43,315 bases of DNA from Leptolyngbyaceae cyanobacterium CSU_1_3 (GTDB lineage: Bacteria > Cyanobacteriota > Cyanobacteriia > Leptolyngbyales > Leptolyngbyaceae): NCBI GenBank assembly GCA_012034655.1, contig JAAUOZ010000024.1, positions 1 to 43,315 on the forward strand, written 5' to 3'. Positions within the stretch are counted from its first letter, which is position 1. Every line of letters begins with the position of its first letter. Under the pieces are notes generated by a model, which did not search any database, was not told the origin of the DNA, and saw only the letters and a program-made list of their open reading frames with translations. This document shows, piece by piece, positions 37,836-43,315 of this stretch. A program made the position numbers and the translations under genes.

Positions 37836-39031
37836 TTAAGCTCCTTTCTTAGCAGACTTACTCAGAGCAATCACCTGAGAGACGGCAGCGTCTAAATCTT
37901 CACTGATGAAGGCTTGAGTTCCGGCGAGACGGTCTTTGGCTTCTTGCAGGCGTGGGCCCATCAGACGAGCCACAATCAGCGGGGCGCGAGCCGGGCGATG
38001 GGTGGGTTCTTCCCTGGCTTCGTTGATGCTTCTGACATTGTGGGTATTACGCTGAAGAAACTGGGCGATCGCCGCTGCCAATTCGTCGCAGGCAACCGTG
38101 CCGCTAATCAAATTGACCAAGATCAATTTCACATGCTTATTCTGCCCAATCAAATCCAATCCTTGCTCTAATCGAGCCGCCAAAGAATGTTTGAGCCAAA
38201 CATTGTGCGTTTCGCCACCGATGTTCATAAAGCTGGCCGGCTTACCGCCTGCTTGCGAGACGAGATCGAGGGTGGCCATCGTTAGCCCGACTCCGTTGCA
38301 GAGAATGCCAATTTGCCCATCAGGATCGAGAATGGTGTCGGCTTCGGGGAGGCGATCGGGCACGGGCACGATCGGCTTAGAGTGCAAGGCTGCCAGGGCA
38401 GGGTGTCTAGCCAGAGCGTCGTCGTTGACGGTGATTTTGCCATCTAGAGCCATCAATTCTTCAGTAGGGCTGACCGCCAGAGGATTGATTTCGACCAGAT
38501 CTAGATCATTGTCGAGAAAGAGACGATACATCTTTTCGATAATGGCGCTGACGGAGTTGATCAAAGCTCCTTGCAGACCCATTTTGAGCGCGAGACGACG
38601 AGCATAGAAGGGCGAAAATTCTTGTTCGACCACAACTTGCTGCATGGCATCGATCGCCGATCGGACATCCACTCCCCCTTTTCGCGATCCCAACAGCACA
38701 GGGCGACGGATGGAGCGATTTAGCACAACGGCGAGGTATAGCTCTTGATCAGAGTTATATTTCGCTTCTGCTAGCAGCACCTTGGGATATTCGCCCATGA
38801 TCGGCAGGTTAAAAATGGTCTGGGCGGCGGCCACCGCATCGATCGTGTTTTCGACAAATCGCACCCCTCCGGCGCGCCCCGCCCTCCTGTGTAGACCTGA
38901 GACTTGAGCACAACGGGGTAAGGGATTTTTAAGCCCTTGAGATCTCTAGGACGATCGATTTTTTGAGAGGGCAAAACAGGAATTCCCATCTCGCGGAAGA
39001 GTTCTTTGGCTTGATATTCGAGCAGATCCAT
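37836..39031 (-). CDS. sucC: Succinate-CoA ligase, beta subunit (frameshifted as sequenced)
   Basis: The start at 39031 gives MDLLEYQAKELFREMGIPVLP, the normal ATP-grasp N-terminus. The first frame ends in GGRGAPEGCDLSK. One missing G near 38875 (plus strand) restores VYTGGRGRAGGVRFVENTIDAV, the nucleotide-binding glycine loop, continuing to ALSKSAKKGA. Further motifs: DNDLDLVEINPLAVSP, NGVGLTMATLDLV and GGKPASFMNIGGE. With SucD it makes succinate and ATP from succinyl-CoA. Disruption in a central enzyme favours a sequence error. Confidence 0.93.
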
Positions 39032-39107
39032 CACAGGGAGAAGAGGGGGAGAATAGGGCAAGGTCGAGAGTACGTTTTTTTTTGATTAAAAGCCGAAAGC
39101 TCATGGA

Positions 39108-40013
39108 TTACGACTCCTTTTGTTGAGTTCGCCAATCTTTTTCTACAAGGTCAATGCCATAAAATCGCTGCCAGAATTTATCTACCAGGCGGGTGGGCAA
39201 AACTTTGGTCATCATGAACAATAAAAGATTCCCACTGGTAGCAGCGACATAACGGGGGCGAGGGTTTTGGGCAACGATCGCTTGAATGATGACCTGCGAC
39301 ACTCGTTCAGAAGTCCAGGCGCGGCTGCTGGTTTGCTTCTCCAGATTTTCTAGTTTTTTGAAGGCGGCTCGATAGGGAGATGCTTCAGGATTTTGGATGG
39401 CGCGATCGACCTCTCTGTCTACCACTTCAAAAAATTCTGTGCTGACGGGGCCAGGCTCAATGACGCTAACACGAATGTTGAAGGGTTCTAATTCTTGCCG
39501 CAGGGCATCGCTGAGGGCTTCGATCGCAAACTTGGAGGCGCTATAGAGTCCGCCAAAGGGGAAGGCAATTCTGCCGCCCAGCGAACTGATGTTAATAATT
39601 CTGCCGCCCCCCTGCTCGCGCATTAACGGGATCAGCTTTTGGGTAACGGTAATCGTCCCCAGCAAATTGACCTGAAATTGTCGCTGAACGGCGCTTGCAG
39701 GAATCAGTTCGATCGGTCCCATCTGCCCATAGCCTGCGTTGTTGACCAATACATCAACCCGCCGAAATCGTTCGATCGCTTTTTGCACCATGCCCTCGAC
39801 CTGTTCCACTTGGGCAATATCCGTCGGGACAATCAGCACGTCTGCATCTAGTTTGCGGCAACGAGCGGCCACCAGCGACAGCTTTTCAACATTGCGGGCG
39901 GCGAGAACCAATCGAATTCCTGGATAACGCTCTGCTAAACCTTGGGCTAGAGCAGCACCAATGCCAGCAGATGCACCTGTAATCAAGATCACTTGTTCAG
40001 AAAGGAGGGGCAT
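39108..40013 (-). CDS. Short-chain dehydrogenase/reductase
   Basis: The protein has 301 residues. The classical SDR motifs are present: ITGASAGIGAALA (TGxxxGxG), LVNNAGYGQMG (NNAG), INISSLGG and YSASKFAIEAL (YxxxK). An NAD(P)-linked oxidoreductase of unknown substrate. C-terminal FWQRFYGIDLVEKDW extends past the core. It is divergent from the ECF sigma gene at 40136 and precedes sucC in the same direction with a 76-base gap, so cotranscription is possible. Confidence 0.92.
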   Translation of the reverse strand: MPLLSEQVILITGASAGIGAALAQGLAERYPGIRLVLAARNVEKLSLVAARCRKLDADVLIVPTDIAQVEQVEGMVQKAIERFRRVDVLVNNAGYGQMGPIELIPASAVQRQFQVNLLGTITVTQKLIPLMREQGGGRIINISSLGGRIAFPFGGLYSASKFAIEALSDALRQELEPFNIRVSVIEPGPVSTEFFEVVDREVDRAIQNPEASPYRAAFKKLENLEKQTSSRAWTSERVSQVIIQAIVAQNPRPRYVAATSGNLLLFMMTKVLPTRLVDKFWQRFYGIDLVEKDWRTQQKES

Positions 40014-40135
40014 GTAGTGGGGGTCGTATCGGGGTGCGGGATCACTATATTAGCTTTTGGCTCGATCGAGTCAGTTGGCTTGTGCAGCGTGACCCATCGT
40101 AGGCGGACTCTAAAGGACTTATTGAACCATTCTTT

Positions 40136-40786
40136 GTGGGCATCCGTCTAATTAGGGTAGAACGAATCAATCCGGTGGAGTCCCGATTCACAGGCATTAG
40201 TGGTGTCGATCGAGTGGTAGCTAAAAATTTATCTCATAGCCAGTCTGAGGAGTCTGATCATGATTTGGTACAGCGATGTATCCAGGGCGATCGTCAGAGC
40301 TTTCGACGGCTCTATCAGCGCCACCAGCATCGGGTGCGGGGCATTCTCTTTCAGCTTTGTGAGGTTGAGATGTTAGACGATTTGGTGCAAGAGGTGTTTT
40401 TGCGAACCTGGAAGGGGCTGCCCAAGTTTCGGCAAACAGCACAGTTTTCTACGTGGCTCTATCGCATCGCCTGGAATGTTGCTTCTGATCACCGCCAGAG
40501 CGCTGCTAGAGGTCGATCGCGACTCGAAGCCCTGACCCGTGAAACGAGCTTGCAGCAAGACGCACCTGATTTGATGCATTTGCACTATCAAGATCTGGTA
40601 CAGCGCGGTTTAAAGACCTTGAGCTTTGACCACCGGACGATTCTCGCCCTGCATGATCTAGAAAGTCTGCCCCAAAAAGAAATCGCCGAAATTTTGTCCA
40701 TTCCGATCGGAACGGTAAAGTCTCGTCTGTTTCATGCCCGTGCTGCAATGCGACAATTTTTGCAACAAGAAGGAGTGCAGCCATGA
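40136..40786 (+). CDS. ECF-type sigma-70 factor
   Basis: Region 2 is visible as DLVQRCIQGDRQSFRRLYQRHQ and LDDLVQEVFLRTWKGLPKF, and region 4 as LPQKEIAEILSIPIGTVKSRLFHARAAMRQ. No N-terminal sigma-1 region. The start is uncertain: GTG 40136 is used, with in-frame GTG at 40175 and 40214 as alternatives, all without clear ribosome binding sites. It overlaps the next gene by ATGA and heads a module with a membrane protein and a Spy/CpxP-like protein. Confidence 0.9.
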   Translation: MGIRLIRVERINPVESRFTGISGVDRVVAKNLSHSQSEESDHDLVQRCIQGDRQSFRRLYQRHQHRVRGILFQLCEVEMLDDLVQEVFLRTWKGLPKFRQTAQFSTWLYRIAWNVASDHRQSAARGRSRLEALTRETSLQQDAPDLMHLHYQDLVQRGLKTLSFDHRTILALHDLESLPQKEIAEILSIPIGTVKSRLFHARAAMRQFLQQEGVQP

Positions 40787-41136
40787 GTCAGCTTCCTGAC
40801 GACGATCAGGAGTGGGTCGAATTTTTGCGTCAACATCGCCCCCTGCCACCCCCTGCCGCCGATGGCTTAGAAGACCGAATCTTCTCTGCATTGGAGGCTG
40901 AGACCCTCTCCCCGATCGCTGCGGCTCAACTCGATCGCAAGCGTCGCCCTCGCTGGCTTGTGCCTTCGGCGATCGCGGCCAGCCTCGTGGCCGCCTTTCT
41001 GTCTCACCGGATTCTGACTCCTCCGCAACCCAGCCCTACCGAGCTTGCTCTGTTAGAAGACTTCATCGAAACCAACTGGCAGAACACTCTCCACGACTCC
41101 GATCCCCAGTTTTTGCCCCCCGGCGACGACCTCTAA
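40783..41136 (+). CDS. Putative anti-sigma factor, small membrane protein
   Basis: The protein has 117 residues and overlaps the sigma gene by 4 bases. A soluble N-terminus (about 65 residues, SQLPDDDQEWVEFLRQHR) is followed by one membrane helix (VPSAIAASLVAAFL) and a short exported tail. This layout suits an anti-sigma factor, but no zinc-binding HxxxCxxC is seen, so the role rests on position. Confidence 0.65.
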   Translation: MSQLPDDDQEWVEFLRQHRPLPPPAADGLEDRIFSALEAETLSPIAAAQLDRKRRPRWLVPSAIAASLVAAFLSHRILTPPQPSPTELALLEDFIETNWQNTLHDSDPQFLPPGDDL

Positions 41137-41194
41137 CTGCCCGGTTACTTTTGCCCAACTTTGCCATCCCTCACGCCATTCTTCAGAGGTTCCC

Positions 41195-41728
41195 ATGTTC
41201 CGCCCATTGCCCACGATCGCGACCCTACTCATTCTGCTTGGAGGCGCAGTTGCGATCGCCACACCCACCCTACACAAGACAACCTTAGAAAATTCTTTAC
41301 AAGAGTCTGATTTGCAAGACCCTATTTTCCGGTTCCCCGATGGGGCGATCGCGCAGAATTTGCCTTCGAGCAGACCCGGTGGAATGGGCTGGCTGCGAGA
41401 TTTGAATTTGTCGTCAGAGCAAATGCAGCAGATGCGTTCGATTCGAGGGCGCTACAAAAATCAACTGATGAGCAAACGGCAAGCGGCTCGCCAAGCACAG
41501 CAAGAATTGCGATCGCTGATGTCCGGTGGGGCAACCGCCGGGCAGATTCGAGAAAAGTATCGCCAGGCACAAACCTTGCATCAGCAGTTAGCAGACACTC
41601 AATTTAACAGTTTGCTAGAGATGCGCGAAATCTTGACCCCGCAACAGCGCCAAAAATTTGCCGAACGCATGGAGCGACACCGCAGAGAAGGCAGAGGTCG
41701 CCCTCAGAGAATGGGTCAAGATTTGTGA
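41195..41728 (+). CDS. Spy/CpxP-like periplasmic protein (LTxxQ motif)
   Basis: The protein has 177 residues. A hydrophobic N-terminus (IATLLILLGGAVAIATP) is followed by helical LNLSSEQMQQMRSIRGRYKN and EILTPQQRQKFAERMERHR, the LTxxQ repeat of the Spy/CpxP group (metal and envelope-stress chaperones and sensors). Next to a sigma/anti-sigma pair, it is likely the periplasmic sensor of that system (inference). The next gene starts inside its stop codon. Confidence 0.83.
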   Translation: MFRPLPTIATLLILLGGAVAIATPTLHKTTLENSLQESDLQDPIFRFPDGAIAQNLPSSRPGGMGWLRDLNLSSEQMQQMRSIRGRYKNQLMSKRQAARQAQQELRSLMSGGATAGQIREKYRQAQTLHQQLADTQFNSLLEMREILTPQQRQKFAERMERHRREGRGRPQRMGQDL

Positions 41729-42354
41729 CAAGGTATTTTTATCTACATGGGTTTGCCTCAAGCCCGCGATCGTCCAAAGCCCAAGATTTTGTCAGGCGCT
41801 TTAGAGCGCAAAATCTTGACCTCCAGGTTCCTGACCTCAATCAAGGCGACTTCACTCACCTGACCCTAACTCGGCAACTGCAACAGGTGCAGGCAGAATT
41901 TTTGCCGGGATCGATCACCGTGATTGGCTCCAGCCTAGGCGGATTGACCGCCGCATGGCTAGGCCAGCGTTGCCCTCAGGTCGATCGTCTAGTGCTTCTG
42001 GCTCCCGCGTTTGACTTTCTCGCCCACTGGCTGCCCAAATTGGGAGAAAATCAGCTTCAACAATGGCGATCGGGTCAGCCCCTTGCGGTCTACCACCACG
42101 GAGAAGAGCGGTTGCTGCCGTTAGATTATCAGTTTGTCGCAGACTGTGTCGAGTATGATCAGGCGCAGTTGCAGCGATCGATCCCCACGCTGATCTTGCA
42201 CGGCATTCATGACGATGTGATTCCGGTTCAGGCTAGCCGAGACTATGGAGCAACTCGTCCCTGGGTCAATTTAGTGGAGTTAAACAGCGATCATGGGCTA
42301 GCCGAGGTTAAAGACCAAATTTGGTCAGCCGTGCAAGAATTTTGCTTTAAATAG
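41725..42354 (+). CDS. YqiA-type alpha/beta-hydrolase esterase
   Basis: The protein has 209 residues from a GTG at 41725, overlapping the previous stop by GTGA. FYLHGFASSPRSSKA, nucleophile loop GSSLGG, Asp near LILHGIHDDVIP and His in LNSDHGL make the catalytic triad. The family hydrolyses short acyl esters; the natural substrate is unknown. It closes the sigma-factor gene group. Confidence 0.88.
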   Translation: MTRYFYLHGFASSPRSSKAQDFVRRFRAQNLDLQVPDLNQGDFTHLTLTRQLQQVQAEFLPGSITVIGSSLGGLTAAWLGQRCPQVDRLVLLAPAFDFLAHWLPKLGENQLQQWRSGQPLAVYHHGEERLLPLDYQFVADCVEYDQAQLQRSIPTLILHGIHDDVIPVQASRDYGATRPWVNLVELNSDHGLAEVKDQIWSAVQEFCFK

Positions 42355-42429
42355 TCTATGCGTACTATACTGACGATCGAGACCCTGATTCTATCGTCAC
42401 TCTGATCAGGGGATCACTTAGATCGGGTT

Positions 42430-42666
42430 ATGAGTGTAACTTTTGCATCTCAAATCTCTGGAGAAAATACGTGCTTGTACTCAGTTTTCTTAGGAAAAAA
42501 TCAATACAATGTGAGTTTCTCATCAAATCCACTGAAGAATTCCCATCCCAAGAATTCCCATCCCAGTGATTCCTCTAGTGTTGCTCCTCCACAAAAATCA
42601 TCCGTTTTTCAGGTTGACTCGCCTTCTTTCAAAAGAATGGTTTACAGAATCCAGCGAATCAGGTAA
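42430..42666 (+). CDS. Short hypothetical frame, possibly a degenerate linker-like protein
   Basis: The frame of 78 residues ends SSVFQVDSPSFKRMVYRIQRIR. The last part distantly resembles the C-terminus of CpcD-type phycobilisome linkers (V..PSF.RM..RIQR), but the usual GGKI ending is absent. It contains a tandem repeat of AAGAATTCCCATCCC (about 42535-42564). Weak evidence. Confidence 0.3.
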   Translation: MSVTFASQISGENTCLYSVFLGKNQYNVSFSSNPLKNSHPKNSHPSDSSSVAPPQKSSVFQVDSPSFKRMVYRIQRIR

Positions 42667-42806
42667 TTATCTATCTTGCAAGCGACAAGTTCAGAGTCTG
42701 GTTCGAGTATGTTTGAAAGATAGCTAACTCGTTCTGTCGCTCGGTCTGTTGTCCGATCGCTGGCTTTTCAGCCTGTGCCTCAATTGTCGTTCCCCAGGAA
42801 TTTAAT

Positions 42807-43239
42807 ATGGTAGAACCCGAATTGAAACAAGTAGAATACGCGGCTCCTAGTGCTGTAGTTGAGCCAATTAACACCGACGAAGCGGGCACGCTGGCCCCCC
42901 TTGCCTCTAGCGATGACACCAACGAGCAGTGGCGAGAAATCGGGGAGAAAGCTTACTCCTTCTTGGCTTCGATGCCCGAATATCTGGGCAGATTTTTCTC
43001 GGAGTATCGCAAACCCCTAACTACAGCAGGGTTGATTTTTGGCGCGATCGTTTCCGTCAAGCTGACGCTGGCGTTGCTGAGTGCGGTCAACGATGTGCCG
43101 CTGTTAGAGCCGACCTTTGAGCTAATCGGCTTGAGCTACACCCTTTGGTTTGTGTATCGCTATCTGCTCAAAGCTTCAAACCGTCAAGAGTTGTCCCAGG
43201 AGTTTGACAAACTCAAGAACCAAAGTCGTTGGCAAGTAG
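42807..43239 (+). CDS. CAAD-domain (CURT1-like) thylakoid membrane protein (frameshifted at the C-terminus as sequenced)
   Basis: A soluble acidic N-terminus is followed by an amphipathic helix (AYSFLASMPEYLGRFFSEYRKP), two membrane helices (LTTAGLIFGAIVSVKLTLALLSAV; LLEPTFELIGLSYTLWFVYRYLL) and a C-terminal helix, QEFDKLKNQ. CAAD/CURT1 proteins bend thylakoid membranes. As written the frame runs on to 43313 through repeat-like sequence, but removing one A at 43222-43224 gives KNQVVGK and a stop at 43239, the normal length. AGGA sits six bases before the ATG. Confidence 0.9.
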
Positions 43240-43274
43240 CACCTCACCTGTTATTTCCTAGAGTCGTCCTTATA

Positions 43275-43315
43275 CCTCAACCCCTCTCCCAGAGAGGTTA
43301 TGGGCTAAGTTAACC
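43275..43315. repeat. MITE-like palindromic repeat, cut by window end
   Basis: CCTCTC-CCA-GAGAGG and flanking CTCAACCCC resemble the GC palindromes of the other MITE-like elements. It continues beyond the window, so the family cannot be assigned. Confidence 0.4.

Noticed and set aside
43240..43313. C-terminal extension of the CAAD protein
   Set aside because: A single-base repair ends the protein at KNQVVGK; the extension reads through a palindromic repeat.

Overview
The window looks like chromosomal DNA of a filamentous cyanobacterium, probably of the Leptolyngbya/Oscillatoriales type. HIP1-like GCGATCGC sites are very frequent. Gene content is cyanobacterial: OpcA, a CAAD-domain protein, a TIGR04168-type phosphoesterase, hopanoid genes, and an fbp-tal-zwf-opcA cluster. 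The assignment to lineage is inference; no rRNA or tRNA gene was seen.

Layout. 0-0.5 kb: 3' end of a TnpB transposon gene and a MITE. 0.5-2.9 kb: a membrane desaturase divergent from a CFA-synthase/coclaurine-N-methyltransferase-like enzyme. 2.9-7.3 kb: an acetoacetate-decarboxylase-like protein, a radical SAM enzyme overlapping a family-2 glycosyltransferase, and pdhB. 7.4-11.4 kb (minus): an iron locus made of a multicopper oxidase, a helix-hairpin-helix lipoprotein, an FTR1 iron permease and a bacterioferritin-like protein, with a Fur-like site upstream. 12-18.5 kb: a GGDEF response regulator, a pentapeptide-repeat membrane protein, and a run of small protein, glycosyltransferase, glutathionyl-hydroquinone reductase and membrane protein. 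19.3-23.8 kb: a beta-barrel protein and the hopanoid pair shc/hpnB, separated by a decayed tnpB and a 19-bp minisatellite. 23.9-30.4 kb: FKBP, a phasin-like protein, two tandem Ser/Thr kinases (one lacking the DFG Asp), hypothetical proteins and a phosphoesterase. 30.4-36.4 kb (minus): fbp-tal-zwf-opcA of the oxidative pentose phosphate pathway. 36.5-40 kb (minus): sucC, a small ORF, sucD, and an SDR upstream. 40.1-43.3 kb (plus): ECF sigma factor, putative anti-sigma, Spy/CpxP-like protein, esterase, then a CAAD protein.

Two features run through the whole window. First, eight genes carry one or two single-base frameshifts (nine in total), nearly all in short homopolymers, and each is repaired by one base to give a family-typical protein. 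This points to sequencing or assembly error more than to decay, so these genes are given below with their corrected spans. Second, several families of small palindromic MITE-like elements sit in intergenic spaces. One family has about 16-bp terminal inverted repeats and 9-bp target duplications; one truncated copy appears to serve as a bidirectional terminator.

The best candidate for a little-described system is the 7.4-11.4 kb locus: a prokaryotic counterpart of the yeast Fet3-Ftr1 ferroxidase/permease pair with its own HhH lipoprotein and a ferritin-like store. FTR1 proteins with ferroxidase partners are known; the novelty suggested here lies in the exact four-gene set and is unproven.
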